Part shown: positions 38,171 to 50,303 of the stretch, piece by piece
Position numbering within the stretch: position 1 is the stretch's first letter
How the letters are laid out: each line of letters begins with the position of its first letter
Assembly: GCF_026788005.1 (NCBI RefSeq)
Contig: NZ_JABEPE010000003.1
Span: forward strand, 248,001-312,000
Source of the DNA: Alteromonas sp. a30
Lineage (GTDB): Bacteria > Pseudomonadota > Gammaproteobacteria > Enterobacterales > Alteromonadaceae
DNA length: 64,000 nt
Direction of reading: 5' to 3'
Program-made: the position numbers and the translations under genes
Notes under the pieces: model-generated
Databases searched by the model: none
What the model was told of the DNA's origin: nothing
What the model saw: the letters and a program-made list of their open reading frames with translations, nothing else

Positions 38171-39012
38171 AGCTTATTGTCATTAGTGGACATTCAGGCT
38201 CAGGTAAAACCATTGTATTGCGCTCATTAGAAGATTTAGGTTACTACTGCGTCGACAACATTCCCGTTAATTTGCTGCCAGCACTAACTCATACCGTCGG
38301 TGAAGAATTTGATAAAGTCGCCGTCAGTGTTGATGTGAGAAACATTCCTAAGAGGCCAGAAGATCTGTCGGATATTCTGGATTACTTGCCGGCCAACATG
38401 GAACTCACTGTCGTTTTTCTTGATTCCAGCGACGATGTGTTATTAAAACGATTCAGTGAAACTCGACGCCTCCATCCACTTTCCAAAGACAATCGTTCAC
38501 TACCTGAAGCAATCAAAGCAGAACGCGAATTGCTTGGTCCAATCGCTGAACGAGCTGACTTATACATCGATACTGATTCACTTTCTGTCCACCAGCTATC
38601 GGAACTTATCAGAGAACGTATTCTAGGTAAGAAAAGCGCTAAGATGGTTTTGGTATTTGAATCTTTTGGTTATAAACACGGGATCCCGAAAGATGCCGAT
38701 TATGTATTTGATGTTCGCTTTTTACCCAATCCACACTGGGAGCCTGAACTTAAACCACTAACGGGACTCGATGCCCCCGTGCAACTGTATTTAGGATCAC
38801 AGCCCCTAGTGACAAAGTTTGTTTGGCAGATACAAACGCTCATTTCCACTTGGTTGCCACACTTAGAACGTAACAATCGTAGTTATGTTACCGTTGCCAT
38901 TGGTTGCACGGGTGGTCAACATCGTTCAGTGTATGTTGTTGAAACGCTCGCCGAAGTCTTTCGCACAACCTACCCGGATGTACAAGTTAGGCACAGAGAA
39001 CTGAACTCATGA
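38167..39012 (+). CDS. rapZ: RNase adapter protein RapZ
   Basis: This 281-residue P-loop protein has Walker A GHSGSGKT (8-15), Walker B-like VFLDSSDD and the C-terminal RNA-binding region with IGCTGGQHRSVYVVE. RapZ directs RNase E to small RNAs such as GlmZ to tune glucosamine-6-phosphate synthase. It overlaps ptsN and ptsO by four bases each, a tightly coupled trio. Confidence 0.96.
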   Translation: MKLIVISGHSGSGKTIVLRSLEDLGYYCVDNIPVNLLPALTHTVGEEFDKVAVSVDVRNIPKRPEDLSDILDYLPANMELTVVFLDSSDDVLLKRFSETRRLHPLSKDNRSLPEAIKAERELLGPIAERADLYIDTDSLSVHQLSELIRERILGKKSAKMVLVFESFGYKHGIPKDADYVFDVRFLPNPHWEPELKPLTGLDAPVQLYLGSQPLVTKFVWQIQTLISTWLPHLERNNRSYVTVAIGCTGGQHRSVYVVETLAEVFRTTYPDVQVRHRELNS

Positions 39013-39281
39013 GACTCGAGAAGCAGTTAACCATCATTAATAAATTAGGATTACATGCCAGAGCCGCAACCCAACTGGCCAAGCTTGCACAAACCTTTAA
39101 TGCCGAAATCACCATTATACAAGGCGAAAAGTCCGCTTCCGCAGCCAGCGTTTTAGGATTAATGATGCTTGAAAGCTCTCAAGGAAAAGAGGTGACGGTT
39201 GTCAGTGAAGGTGATGATGCACAAGACGCATTGAACGCAATAGAGACGTTAATCTGCGCTCGATTTAATGAAGATGAGTAA
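39009..39281 (+). CDS. ptsO: Phosphocarrier protein NPr
   Basis: This 90-residue HPr-family protein has the phosphorylatable histidine H16 in LGLHARAATQLAKLA and the second conserved motif ASAASVLGLMML. It transfers phosphate from EI-Ntr to PtsN. It is the last gene of the rpoN-hpf-ptsN-rapZ-ptsO unit; mgtE follows after 80 bases. Confidence 0.96.
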   Translation: MRLEKQLTIINKLGLHARAATQLAKLAQTFNAEITIIQGEKSASAASVLGLMMLESSQGKEVTVVSEGDDAQDALNAIETLICARFNEDE

Positions 39282-39361
39282 AGTTAATTAACTCGTCAAA
39301 TTCACAATTCAACGCTAAACTAATAAAACACTAATAAAAACAACCCCTTCCAAAGGATTCA

Positions 39362-40741
39362 ATGCCAGAAGCACCGGATAGACAACAAGTCGTAGACCAA
39401 TTAGAAGCAATCAATGCTGCACTTGGTAGCGGTATGTATGTTCATGTCCGTAAAATGATGCAGCATATGCCTCCAGCAGATGTCGCCCTCATTCTAGAGT
39501 CCTCTCCAGCGCGCAGCCGCGCTGTACTTTGGCAGATGCTTGATCCTGACTATCACAGCGACGTTTTAGAAGAACTTTCAGAAGACGTTCGTAATGGCAT
39601 CATCCGAAACATGGTCCCCGAAAAGCTCGCGGAAGTCCTTGAGGAAATGGACACCGATGACTTAGCCGAGCTACTCAATGGTTTGCCAGACAAGGTCGTG
39701 CAGGATGTACTCCGCAGCATGGCTACACAAGATAGAGCGAGGGCTGAACAAGCATTATCTTACGGCGATGGTACTGCGGGTTTCATAATGAACACCGATA
39801 CCATTACCTTGCGCCCAGAAGTGACAATTGATGTCATATTGCGCTATTTACGTCTTAAGAACACGCTTCCCGAAGGCACTGACACACTTTACGTCACGAA
39901 TCGCCACGATAAGTTAATTGGCACAATTTCTCTCGCAACCTTGCTGACCTCTGCACCGGACTTATCCGTTGAAGAAGTCATGGAAGAGGAACCAGAAACT
40001 ATCCCCGTTGATATGGAAGAAGGGGAAATTGCCAAACTGTTCGAACGCCATAACTGGCTTTCTGCTCCGGTAGTCGATGATAACGGTACACTCAAGGGCC
40101 GAATCACCATCGATGATGTCGTCGACATTATCCGCGAAGACGCCGAACACTCCATGATGAGTATGGCAGGTTTGGAAGATGAAGAGGATACCTTCGCCCC
40201 TGTTGTAAAAAGTACCCAAAGGCGTTCCGTCTGGCTTGGGGTAAACCTAGCCACCGCACTAATGGCCGCAGCAGTCAGTAACATGTTTGAAGAAACCCTG
40301 AGTCAGCTAGCAGTGCTCGCGATTCTTAATACCATCGTACCGAGCATGGGTGGGGTGGCTGGCAACCAAACACTAACGCTTGTTATTCGCGGAATGGCGC
40401 TTGGTCATGTGGGAACAACTAACTCGCGTTGGTTAATTGCGAAAGAGCTTTCTATTGGACTACTGAATGGCCTTATCTGGGCCCTGCTAATCGCGTCTGT
40501 CGTTGCCTTCTGGAAACAAGATCTTGTTTTAGGCGGAGTTATCGCTTTTGCTATGATGGTAAATATGATTGCAGCGGGACTATCCGGTGCGGTACTGCCT
40601 ATTGCCATGAAAAAAGCCAAAATCGACCCTGCGTTGGCAGGCAGTGTAATCCTAACGACTATCACTGATGTTGTGGGGATTTTCGCCTTCCTTGGCACCG
40701 CATCTATTTTCTTAGTTCAACCTTCTCAGCTTGTTCGCTAA
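39362..40741 (+). CDS. mgtE: Magnesium transporter MgtE
   Basis: The 459-residue protein has the MgtE N-domain (about 15-135), two CBS domains (about 138-260) that sense cytosolic Mg2+, and five C-terminal membrane helices with PSMGGVAGNQTLTLVIRGMALG, the ion-pore signature. It imports Mg2+ under control of its CBS gate. A hairpin-free 47-base gap separates it from the convergent arcB. Confidence 0.96.
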   Translation: MPEAPDRQQVVDQLEAINAALGSGMYVHVRKMMQHMPPADVALILESSPARSRAVLWQMLDPDYHSDVLEELSEDVRNGIIRNMVPEKLAEVLEEMDTDDLAELLNGLPDKVVQDVLRSMATQDRARAEQALSYGDGTAGFIMNTDTITLRPEVTIDVILRYLRLKNTLPEGTDTLYVTNRHDKLIGTISLATLLTSAPDLSVEEVMEEEPETIPVDMEEGEIAKLFERHNWLSAPVVDDNGTLKGRITIDDVVDIIREDAEHSMMSMAGLEDEEDTFAPVVKSTQRRSVWLGVNLATALMAAAVSNMFEETLSQLAVLAILNTIVPSMGGVAGNQTLTLVIRGMALGHVGTTNSRWLIAKELSIGLLNGLIWALLIASVVAFWKQDLVLGGVIAFAMMVNMIAAGLSGAVLPIAMKKAKIDPALAGSVILTTITDVVGIFAFLGTASIFLVQPSQLVR

Positions 40742-40788
40742 CATGTTGGCCATAGTAAGCCGCTATTAAACACTGCCTGTTCCGGTTG

Positions 40789-43149
40789 CTAATCTCCTTG
40801 TTCCATTTGCCGACTCAACCACTCTTCAAGCTTCTGAACATCAAGCTTATAGGCTTTTTCCAATGCTTCGACCCAATCGTGGACATTTTGCCACCAAGCA
40901 GGATGGTCGCCTTGTTGGATCTGATTAGCAATTTTCTGAACACCAACCAATCCAACCGAACTCGCCGCCCCTTTGATTTTATGGGCATGAGCGCAAGCCT
41001 CGTCTTTTTCTTCTGCACTCAAGCTTAATTGCAGAAGCTCAAGATACTTGGGCATGCTTTCTTTAAATATGCCAATGCTGGTGCTTAACATCTCTTTACC
41101 AATGGTATCGTTAAGCGTGTTCAATAACTCTAAGTCCAAAACTGCATTCAATTTTTCTTCAACCGGCTTCTCAATCGCAATAACTTCACCACTGCGGATA
41201 GGGCAATAATCGGCAAACAACTGATTAAATACCTGAATCACTCGGCTCTTTTTAATCGGCTTGGCAATAACATCATCCATACCGTTATCTAAATACTCTT
41301 GACGAGTTCTGATGACATTTGCCGTCAGCGCAACAATGTGTGTGCCGCTCACCAAGTCCTCTTCCTGCAATTTGCTCGCAACCTCAAAACCTGTCATATC
41401 AGGTAACTGAATATCCAATAAAATAAGGTCATATTGGTTATGACGCACTTTATCGATCGCTTCTTCGCCGGTCATCGCCACTTCAACGTGTTGACCCAAC
41501 TTCAACAACAAGGCTTCTGCGACCATAACGTTCAAGTGAATATCTTCTACTAACAGAATATTCAACCCTTGAACCAACAACTCCTCAACTTGCATCCCGT
41601 TTTTACTAATGTCGACAGGTAACTCCACAATAAAAGTAGTGCCATTACCTACTTCACTTTCGACGGTAATATTACCCTTCATCCGTGTCACTAATTCATG
41701 ACAGATTGCCAGCCCAATCCCTGTGCCTGTTGCACTCTTATGATTGGGATGATCTACCTGATAATACATAGCAAAAATTTTGTCGAGTTCTGCCTGAGGG
41801 ATACCAATACCTGAGTCTGAAATTCTAAAGGTCACTAAACAAACATCATCCTTAGGCGCAGTCGCTTCCACACTCAAGCTGACTTTTCCCTGCTGAGTGA
41901 ACTTCACAGCATTGAACAGCAAATTCCATAGGATTTGCCGCAGCCGAGTGCCATCGACTTCGATAAATTCAGGCAATGGTTCTTGTATTTTCACCTCGAA
42001 TCCTAGCCCTTTATCCGCAGCGAGCAGTTCAATAATACTGCCGATTTCACCTGCAAAGTCCTTTAAGGAAACGGTTTTAAGGGAAAACTCAAGACGATCC
42101 CTTTCCAACTTATCTAAGTCGATGATGTCATTAAAAATGTTACCTAGTGTAATAGCACTCGCATAAATAGTGCTCACCCAGTTGAACTGTTCTTGCGTCA
42201 GCTCAGTGTCACGCAACATCCGACTAAGGCCAACAATTCCGTTTAAAGGCGTTCTTAATTCATGGCTGATGGTAGCAATAAAAGCCGTTTTGTCTTTGCT
42301 GGCTTTCGCAACGCTATCTTCCGCTTGTTTCCGCTCAGTGATGTCCCGTCCAAACGCAAGTAAGCCTAATCGGTCTCCGTGAGGATCAAAAAATGGCACT
42401 TTACGCATTTCATAATAGCGTCGACGCCCGTCTGCAAAACGAAGCCATAATTCCTCGGTAATGCTCGAATTACTCTCTAATACTTCGTTATCACTTGCCA
42501 CCACCTGACGCGCTAACTCTTCGTCATAGACTTCATGGGGACTTAACCCAATTAACTCTTCTTCAGTTTTACCCGTCAGTTGCTCTGCAACCCGATTACA
42601 ACCAGCAAATTTTCCCTCTTGGTTGCGATAGTAAATTAGGTCAGGAGAAGCATCGATAATTGAGCGCATTAAGGTAGACAATCTTAATGCTTGCTGCTCT
42701 TTCTCTGAACGGTTTTGCACCTGATTTTCCAGTTCCGCAAACACCTTTTCTCGGTCAAGATTAAGCTGCTCTCGCTTGGAAATTTCATGATTAAGCCGCT
42801 CAATATCATCTTTTAAACGAAAGCTCTCTTTTTCATCTTGTTGATGTAATTTTTCCAACTCTGAAATTGCGCGCTTTAAATCTTCACGGGAACGAACCAA
42901 TTGCTTTACCAAACCAGTAAACAGTATCAGTACCCAAGGTGCGACTATGAGAGTTAAAATAACCGCTATAGCGAAATCTTCGGTGCTATTTTCTGCGGAT
43001 AAAACAATACGTAGAAGATATGAGCCCAACGCGCTGAGCGCCAAAATGAGCGCCAAAAAAACTAAACTCGTTTTAAACGCGCCCATGCGACTAATTAAGT
43101 GCGCCACTCGAAATGTCAAACTATCCCTATCGTCTGGGGAAGGTGCCAT
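40789..43149 (-). CDS. arcB: Aerobic respiration control hybrid sensor kinase ArcB
   Basis: The 786-residue protein matches ArcB along its full length: two membrane helices (about 27-50 and 59-80), a coiled-coil linker (about 85-160) and a PAS domain (about 160-275). These are followed by HisKA with phosphorylated H296 in FIATISHELRTPLNG, a HATPase with GTGIGLAI, a receiver with D579 and an Hpt domain with H723 in HKIKGAAS. ArcB relays phosphate to ArcA according to quinone redox state. Of the two E. coli redox cysteines, the first is kept (C184 in FAGCNR); the second, expected near residue 245, is tyrosine. It sits next to gltB, as in E. coli; arcA is elsewhere. Confidence 0.94.
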   Translation of the reverse strand: MAPSPDDRDSLTFRVAHLISRMGAFKTSLVFLALILALSALGSYLLRIVLSAENSTEDFAIAVILTLIVAPWVLILFTGLVKQLVRSREDLKRAISELEKLHQQDEKESFRLKDDIERLNHEISKREQLNLDREKVFAELENQVQNRSEKEQQALRLSTLMRSIIDASPDLIYYRNQEGKFAGCNRVAEQLTGKTEEELIGLSPHEVYDEELARQVVASDNEVLESNSSITEELWLRFADGRRRYYEMRKVPFFDPHGDRLGLLAFGRDITERKQAEDSVAKASKDKTAFIATISHELRTPLNGIVGLSRMLRDTELTQEQFNWVSTIYASAITLGNIFNDIIDLDKLERDRLEFSLKTVSLKDFAGEIGSIIELLAADKGLGFEVKIQEPLPEFIEVDGTRLRQILWNLLFNAVKFTQQGKVSLSVEATAPKDDVCLVTFRISDSGIGIPQAELDKIFAMYYQVDHPNHKSATGTGIGLAICHELVTRMKGNITVESEVGNGTTFIVELPVDISKNGMQVEELLVQGLNILLVEDIHLNVMVAEALLLKLGQHVEVAMTGEEAIDKVRHNQYDLILLDIQLPDMTGFEVASKLQEEDLVSGTHIVALTANVIRTRQEYLDNGMDDVIAKPIKKSRVIQVFNQLFADYCPIRSGEVIAIEKPVEEKLNAVLDLELLNTLNDTIGKEMLSTSIGIFKESMPKYLELLQLSLSAEEKDEACAHAHKIKGAASSVGLVGVQKIANQIQQGDHPAWWQNVHDWVEALEKAYKLDVQKLEEWLSRQMEQGD

Positions 43150-43756
43150 ATTTAAGCCTCTGGATTGGTGTGATGCAGCATCCTATCAGGAAATTCGCTT
43201 AGGCCAAAACCATGAATATTCGTTAAACAGTAATATCTATGCAGTAAAATAATATAAGTATTTCTCCGGTCCTATCCTCAGCGGGTATGTCACACCATTT
43301 TGATTCGTGTCATATTGTCTTGTGCACCTTCCTTGTGCACCAGAGGTTGCAAAGCGCAGCTAATACAAGCTTTAAAAATTTGCACCATTACTTATCAGGC
43401 GTAAAAACAGCAATTGATTTATGTGAAATATGCCTGTATTTTGACTAACCCACTTTCGACGAAGTGCATAATGATTCGATTAACGGCTGGATAATTTAGA
43501 ATAGCGTGTGGTCAACTTTGGCTGACCCGACCATCATCAACATAAAAACTGATGTTTGATGAGCAAGAATAGCTAAAGCAAATTATCACTGCACAGAAAT
43601 TCTAAAACATCAAAAACGACAGAAACCAAATCTGGAACAGGCCACCAAGAGCCACTCTATAAAAATCCAGATAATAAGCGGCAAAGTGACACATGTGCTT
43701 TATTAGAAGCCCACTATCTGACCCTGCCCAGTCCACGGTTGAAGGAGTTAAGTTTA
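43150..43756. other. Divergent intergenic region between arcB and gltB (607 bases)
   Basis: No protein-coding gene is supported here. CTTGTGCACC occurs twice, at 43319-43328 and 43332-43341, each with the palindrome GTGCAC, 13 bases apart. A TTGACT at 43441 and CATAAT at 43467 are 20 bases apart, too far for a standard promoter. The region must carry arcB and gltB promoters; no sigma-54 site was recognised. Confidence 0.5.
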
Positions 43757-46700
43757 ATGAAACTGTATCACCCGAATGATTCTCGGGATAATTGCGGCTT
43801 TGGATTAATAGCTCATATCCAAGGCGAAGCCAGCCACAATCTGGTTGAAACAGCCATTCATGCGCTCGATCGCATGCAACACAGAGGCGGTATTGCTGCT
43901 GATGGCAAAACGGGTGACGGTTGCGGTTTGCTATTGCAAAAACCCGACACCTTTTTCCAGAGCATCGCCGCAGATGCGGGGTGGAAACTCGCCAAAAACT
44001 ATGCTGTAGGCATGATTTTCCTAAATCCTGATGATGAGAAAGCCACGCTTTCACGCAAGGTATTAGTTGAAGAATTAGAAAAAGAAACCCTTGCGGTTCT
44101 TGGTTGGCGCGTTGTTCCAACCGACACCTCGGTATTAGGCGATCTTGCAGCCGAATGTTTACCTCAAATTGAGCAGGTATTTATTAATGCCCCTCAAGGA
44201 TGGCGCAAACACGATTTAGAACGTCGCCTGTATATGGCTCGACGTCGCGCTGAAAAACGCTTACATGAGGATGAAGAGTTTTATATTTCATCTCTTTCTA
44301 GCCTCGTGATGGTGTACAAAGGTTTGGTCATGCCCAAAGACTTACCAAACTTTTATCACGACCTTGCAGATGAACGATTAGCAGCCAGTATTTGTGTTTT
44401 TCACCAGCGTTTCTCAACCAATACATTACCCAAATGGCCACTAGCACAACCTTTCAGATACCTTGCTCACAACGGTGAAATTAACACCATTCGAGGTAAT
44501 AGAGATTGGGCCAACGCCAGAACCTACAAGTTCAGAACGCCACTTATTCCCGATCTACATGACGCCGCCCCCTTCGTAAATGAAACCGGCTCTGATTCAT
44601 CGTCATTAGATAACATGCTTGAGCTATTTCTTGCTGGCGGGATGGATCTGTTCCGAGCCATGCGTCTCTTAGTGCCACCAGCATATCAAAATGATAAAAC
44701 CATGGATGAGGACCTAAAAGCCTTCTACGAATACAATTCCATGCATATGGAACCGTGGGACGGACCAGCAGGAATCGTATTAACCAATGGTCGCCATGTG
44801 GCATGTAACCTAGATAGAAACGGCTTACGCCCTGCGCGATACGTTATTACCAAAAACGGATACATTACACTCGCTTCAGAAGTCGGTATTTGGGATTACA
44901 AGCCCCAAGACGTACTCGAAAAAGGCCGTGTTGGCCCCGGCCAGATGCTAGCTGTGGATACTGAAACAGGCCAAATCTGGCGCAGTAACGAAATCGATGA
45001 AGATTTAAAACAACGCTTACCATATAAAGAATGGATCGACTCTCACATTCGTAGCATTACCCCTTTTGAGGAATGCGATCACGATGAAATCGGTAAGCCG
45101 TTATTTGATGAAGATACACTCACCACCTATCACAAACTGTTCAATTACAGTTATGAAGAACTCACTCAAGTAGTCCGCGTTCTTGCCAGTGATGGACAAG
45201 AAGCCGTTGGTTCAATGGGTGATGATACACCAATGGCAGTGCTCAGCGGTAAGACACGAAATCTGTATGACTTTTTCCGCCAACAGTTTGCACAAGTAAC
45301 CAATCCCCCCATCGACCCACTACGTGAAAACCATGTTATGTCGTTGGCGACTTGTATTGGACGTGAAAAAGACGTTTTCAGCGAGACTTCCGGCTACGCA
45401 GACCGCGTACTTATTGATTCGCCCGTATTAACGTATACCGATTTAAAACAGCTACGTGAGTTCGATGCGGAACATTATTATTCCGAAGTATTGGATTTAA
45501 ACTACAAACCTGAAGAAGGATTGAAACGCGCTATTGAGCGCATCTGTGATGAAACTGAATACGTTGTTCGCCAAAAAAGAGCGGCGTTCGTAATTCTTTC
45601 AGATAGACAAATCAATCCTAACAAATTACCCATTCCAGCGGCTATGGCGGTTGGTGCAGTGCAACGACGTTTAGTTGATAAGGCTCTGCGATGTGACGCG
45701 AATATTATAATCGAGACCGCATCAGCGCGAGATCCACACCACTTTGCTGTTTTACTCGGTTTAGGCGCAACGGCGGTTTACCCTTATTTAGCCTACGAAA
45801 GCATTGAAGATTTAGTCAACAAAGGCGCACTAGAATGCTCTCATGTCGACGCCATCGTTAATTTCCGTAAAGGCATTAACAAAGGCTTGTTCAAGATTAT
45901 GTCGAAAATGGGCATATCCACTGTCGCCAGTTACCGAAGCTCAAAACTCTTTGAAGCTATTGGTATCGCCGATAATGTAATGGAACTTTGCTTTAAAGGA
46001 ATGCCGAGTCGTATTCAGGGCGCGAGCTTTGAAGACTTTGAACAAGATTTAATTAACCTAAGCCGAGTAGCGTGGATTAAACGCAAAAGTATCAACCACG
46101 GCGGGCTACTAAAATACGTCCATGACGGCGAATATCATGCCTATAACCCTGATGTTGTAACGACACTACAAAAAGCGGTGGTTTCTGGAAACTACGAAGA
46201 CTATAAAGTATTTGCGGCACTGGTTAACGATAGACAACCCGCGCATTTCCGCGACTTACTATCACTTCGTCCAACCAGCAAGCAAATTGATATTTCCGAA
46301 GTCGAACCAGCTGAGAAAATATTCCCTCGATTCGATACCGCAGCCATGTCTATTGGTGCATTAAGCCCAGAAGCTCACGAAGCGCTAGCCATTGCCATGA
46401 ACCGCTTGGGTGGTCAATCTAACTCAGGCGAAGGTGGGGAGGATCCCAACCGCTTCGGTAACGAACGTAATTCTCGCATTAAACAGGTTGCTTCGGGGCG
46501 TTTTGGTGTCACACCACACTATTTGATGAATGCCGATGTAATTCAAATTAAAGTGGCGCAAGGTGCAAAACCGGGCGAAGGCGGGCAATTACCGGGTGAT
46601 AAAGTGAATAGCTACATTGCTCAGCTACGCTTTTCCGTGCCGGGTGTCACCCTAATTTCGCCACCCCCTCACCACGATATTTATTCCATTGAAGATTTAG

Positions 46701-48223
46701 CCCAACTAATTTTCGATTTAAAACAAATCAACCCGAAAGCGCTGATTTCTGTGAAGTTAGTTTCTGAACCGGGCGTTGGTACTATCGCAACAGGCGTTGC
46801 CAAAGCCTATGCCGATTTGATCACTATTTCCGGTTATGACGGTGGCACAGGGGCAAGTCCACTGACCTCCGTAAAATACGCCGGTTGTCCGTGGGAAATG
46901 GGCCTCGCAGAAACACAACAAGCATTAGTGCAAAACGGCTTACGACACAAAGTTCGCGTTCAAACAGACGGCGGTCTAAAGACGGGCTTAGATGTTATCA
47001 AAGCAGCAATTTTGGGTGCGGAAAGCTTCGGCTTTGGTACAGGGCCAATGGTCGCATTAGGGTGTAAATACTTACGTATTTGCCACCTAAACAACTGCGC
47101 AACCGGTGTGGCAACACAAGATGAGAAACTACGTCAGGAACATTTCATTGGTTTGCCAGAAATGGTGATGAATTACTTCCGCTTCATCGCCCAAGAAGTT
47201 AGAGAGATTCTAGCCTCTATCGGTGTGGACAGTTTAGACAAAATCATAGGTAAAACCGAGTATTTAAAAGCACTTGATGGCATTACGGCGAAGCAAAACA
47301 AGTTGGATTTAAACCCCATTTTGGCGAAAACCTCGGCCGGTGAACACACTCGCTTATTCTGTTCGGAAACCACAAACGCGCCGCTTGATAAAGGTGAGTT
47401 AAACCAGACCATTTTGGCTGCTGCAAAAGAAGCGGTGTTAAAGCATACAAGTGCAACGTTGCATTACAACGTGCGCAATACCGACCGCTCCGTTGGGGCA
47501 ACGTTATCAGGGTTCATTGCTCAGCATTATGGCAACCAAGGATTAGTGGATCACCCCATCAACATTAACCTGACAGGTACGGCCGGCCAAAGCTTTGGTG
47601 TTTGGAATGCTGGCGGCGTTAACATCAACTTAGTCGGTGATGCGAACGATTATGTAGGCAAAGGTATGGCGGGCGGAAAGCTGGTCATTTATCCGCCACG
47701 TAATGTGGAATACCTCAGCCATGAAAGTGCCATTATTGGTAACACCTGCCTATACGGCGCAACTGGTGGAAAACTATTCGCCGCAGGACAAGCAGGAGAG
47801 CGCTTTGCTGTGCGTAACTCCGGTGCAGTTGCCGTTGTAGAAGGTACTGGCGACAACGCTTGTGAGTACATGACTGGCGGCATTGTTGTGGTACTTGGTC
47901 AAATTGGCGTGAACTTGGGCGCGGGTATGACAGGTGGATTCGCTTACATCTTTGATGAAAAAGGCGACTTAGCACAGCGCACTAACCCCGAGTTGGTCGA
48001 GTTAATGGGCATAGAAGATAAAGCCATTTTGATTGAGCACCTTCGAGGGTTAATTAACCAACATTACGCCGAAACCGGCAGTAATCGTGCCTTGGAAATC
48101 TTAACAAACTTCAATGATCATCTTGCGCAATTTGTTTTGGTTAAACCCAAAACCAGCGATGTAAAAAGTTTGTTAGGTCACATTAGTCGCTCTAGTGCAG
48201 AGCTACGATTACAGGCACAGTAG
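43757..48223 (+). CDS. gltB: Glutamate synthase (NADPH) large subunit
   Basis: The 1488-residue protein has the order glutaminase (class II amidotransferase, C13 exposed after propeptide removal in [10 protein letters not shown]), central domain, FMN-binding synthase domain ([31 protein letters not shown]), a 3Fe-4S cluster ([12 protein letters not shown]) and the C-terminal beta-helix (glycine-rich repeats). It makes two glutamates from glutamine and 2-oxoglutarate with GltD. ATG 43757 has AAGGAG at 43742-43747; an in-frame TTG at 43739 would overlap that site. The predicted propeptide is only 12 residues. Confidence 0.97.
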   Translation: MKLYHPNDSRDNCGFGLIAHIQGEASHNLVETAIHALDRMQHRGGIAADGKTGDGCGLLLQKPDTFFQSIAADAGWKLAKNYAVGMIFLNPDDEKATLSRKVLVEELEKETLAVLGWRVVPTDTSVLGDLAAECLPQIEQVFINAPQGWRKHDLERRLYMARRRAEKRLHEDEEFYISSLSSLVMVYKGLVMPKDLPNFYHDLADERLAASICVFHQRFSTNTLPKWPLAQPFRYLAHNGEINTIRGNRDWANARTYKFRTPLIPDLHDAAPFVNETGSDSSSLDNMLELFLAGGMDLFRAMRLLVPPAYQNDKTMDEDLKAFYEYNSMHMEPWDGPAGIVLTNGRHVACNLDRNGLRPARYVITKNGYITLASEVGIWDYKPQDVLEKGRVGPGQMLAVDTETGQIWRSNEIDEDLKQRLPYKEWIDSHIRSITPFEECDHDEIGKPLFDEDTLTTYHKLFNYSYEELTQVVRVLASDGQEAVGSMGDDTPMAVLSGKTRNLYDFFRQQFAQVTNPPIDPLRENHVMSLATCIGREKDVFSETSGYADRVLIDSPVLTYTDLKQLREFDAEHYYSEVLDLNYKPEEGLKRAIERICDETEYVVRQKRAAFVILSDRQINPNKLPIPAAMAVGAVQRRLVDKALRCDANIIIETASARDPHHFAVLLGLGATAVYPYLAYESIEDLVNKGALECSHVDAIVNFRKGINKGLFKIMSKMGISTVASYRSSKLFEAIGIADNVMELCFKGMPSRIQGASFEDFEQDLINLSRVAWIKRKSINHGGLLKYVHDGEYHAYNPDVVTTLQKAVVSGNYEDYKVFAALVNDRQPAHFRDLLSLRPTSKQIDISEVEPAEKIFPRFDTAAMSIGALSPEAHEALAIAMNRLGGQSNSGEGGEDPNRFGNERNSRIKQVASGRFGVTPHYLMNADVIQIKVAQGAKPGEGGQLPGDKVNSYIAQLRFSVPGVTLISPPPHHDIYSIEDLAQLIFDLKQINPKALISVKLVSEPGVGTIATGVAKAYADLITISGYDGGTGASPLTSVKYAGCPWEMGLAETQQALVQNGLRHKVRVQTDGGLKTGLDVIKAAILGAESFGFGTGPMVALGCKYLRICHLNNCATGVATQDEKLRQEHFIGLPEMVMNYFRFIAQEVREILASIGVDSLDKIIGKTEYLKALDGITAKQNKLDLNPILAKTSAGEHTRLFCSETTNAPLDKGELNQTILAAAKEAVLKHTSATLHYNVRNTDRSVGATLSGFIAQHYGNQGLVDHPININLTGTAGQSFGVWNAGGVNINLVGDANDYVGKGMAGGKLVIYPPRNVEYLSHESAIIGNTCLYGATGGKLFAAGQAGERFAVRNSGAVAVVEGTGDNACEYMTGGIVVVLGQIGVNLGAGMTGGFAYIFDEKGDLAQRTNPELVELMGIEDKAILIEHLRGLINQHYAETGSNRALEILTNFNDHLAQFVLVKPKTSDVKSLLGHISRSSAELRLQAQ

Positions 48224-49648
<1,425 letters not shown>

Positions 49649-49676
49649 ACTTCAGTATTCCTGAAAACCCCTGTTA

Positions 49677-49696
49677 GCCGCAAGGAAGCGGCTTTG
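49677..49696 (+). terminator. Weak terminator candidate after gltD
   Basis: AGCCGC (49677-49682) pairs with GCGGCT (49688-49693), followed only by TTTG. A second inverted repeat, TAAAGGC/GCCTTTA at 49716-49742, lies between the convergent genes. Neither has a good T-run. Confidence 0.35.
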
Positions 49697-49742
49697 CTAG
49701 CCAAATGTTTACGATTAAAGGCCGATTAGGAAACAGCCTTTA

Positions 49743-50102
49743 TTAAGGACGAGTAGGAGCGCCAAAACGCAAATGCTTTTTGCCACATACCTGCAAGATT
49801 TTATGTACTGCAAATTCGCTCTCCACTCCCTTCAAATGCCGTAATAAACAGGCGTTATATTGTTTCCGCCGCTCCGTTAGAAAATTAGGCTTGTGAAAAT
49901 TCTCCTCACAACTGCGAGTGATAAGACGAGCCGCTGAATCCAACTTTGAACTCACTAAGTGCTCTAGCACACATTCATCAATAGCGGTTTGCTGTAAATC
50001 GGCGTTTGCGGTTATTGGAAAGAAAAGTACAGAAAAGACAAGGCTAAAAAGTAAACTTGAAGGTACAAGGGCATCTTTTAAAAACATGTTGATTATAGTC
50101 AT
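49743..50102 (-). CDS. Small exported four-cysteine protein, function unknown
   Basis: This 119-residue protein has a signal peptide (hydrophobic at about 14-33, cleaved after ANA) and a mature part with exactly four cysteines in two similar units: C-V-L-E-H-L ... A-R-L-I-T-R-S-C and C-L-L-R-H-L-K-G-V ... V-H-K-I-L-Q-V-C. The internal duplication suggests two disulfide-linked helical hairpins. It is reminiscent of the small 'four-cysteine' exported proteins found in Vibrio and Alteromonadales (VF_A0006-like), but I cannot assign a function. The ATG has GGAG eight bases upstream. It is convergent with gltD and divergent from the next gene. Confidence 0.75.
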   Translation of the reverse strand: MTIINMFLKDALVPSSLLFSLVFSVLFFPITANADLQQTAIDECVLEHLVSSKLDSAARLITRSCEENFHKPNFLTERRKQYNACLLRHLKGVESEFAVHKILQVCGKKHLRFGAPTRP

Positions 50103-50238
50103 TGTTACTACTCCGTCTCAAAGAGCCTTATCACACTAATCAATGAATTCATCATTTCACAATGAATCTTAACCACTAATGAACTCCCTGAGCAATAAAG
50201 CTCAACATAGACAGAGGATAAAAAAGCCACCTTACACG

Positions 50239-50266
50239 TTGACATCGACCCGTATAAAAAGACAAT
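50239..50266 (+). promoter_or_regulatory. Sigma-70 promoter candidate for the metallo-beta-lactamase-fold gene
   Basis: TTGACA (50239-50244) is a perfect -35, followed after 16 bases by GACAAT (50261-50266), four of six matches to the -10. The predicted transcription start is about 30 bases before the ATG at 50304. Confidence 0.55.
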
Positions 50267-50303
50267 ACGACACATTCCTACTAAAACATCCTACTGGTTC
50301 TCC

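Noticed and set aside
43441-43472. Promoter for gltB from TTGACT and CATAAT
   Set aside because: The spacing is 20 bases, outside the range for sigma-70 promoters.
43602-44120. 172-codon minus-strand ORF over the gltB start
   Set aside because: It is antisense to the conserved glutaminase domain of gltB and its protein has no coherent features.
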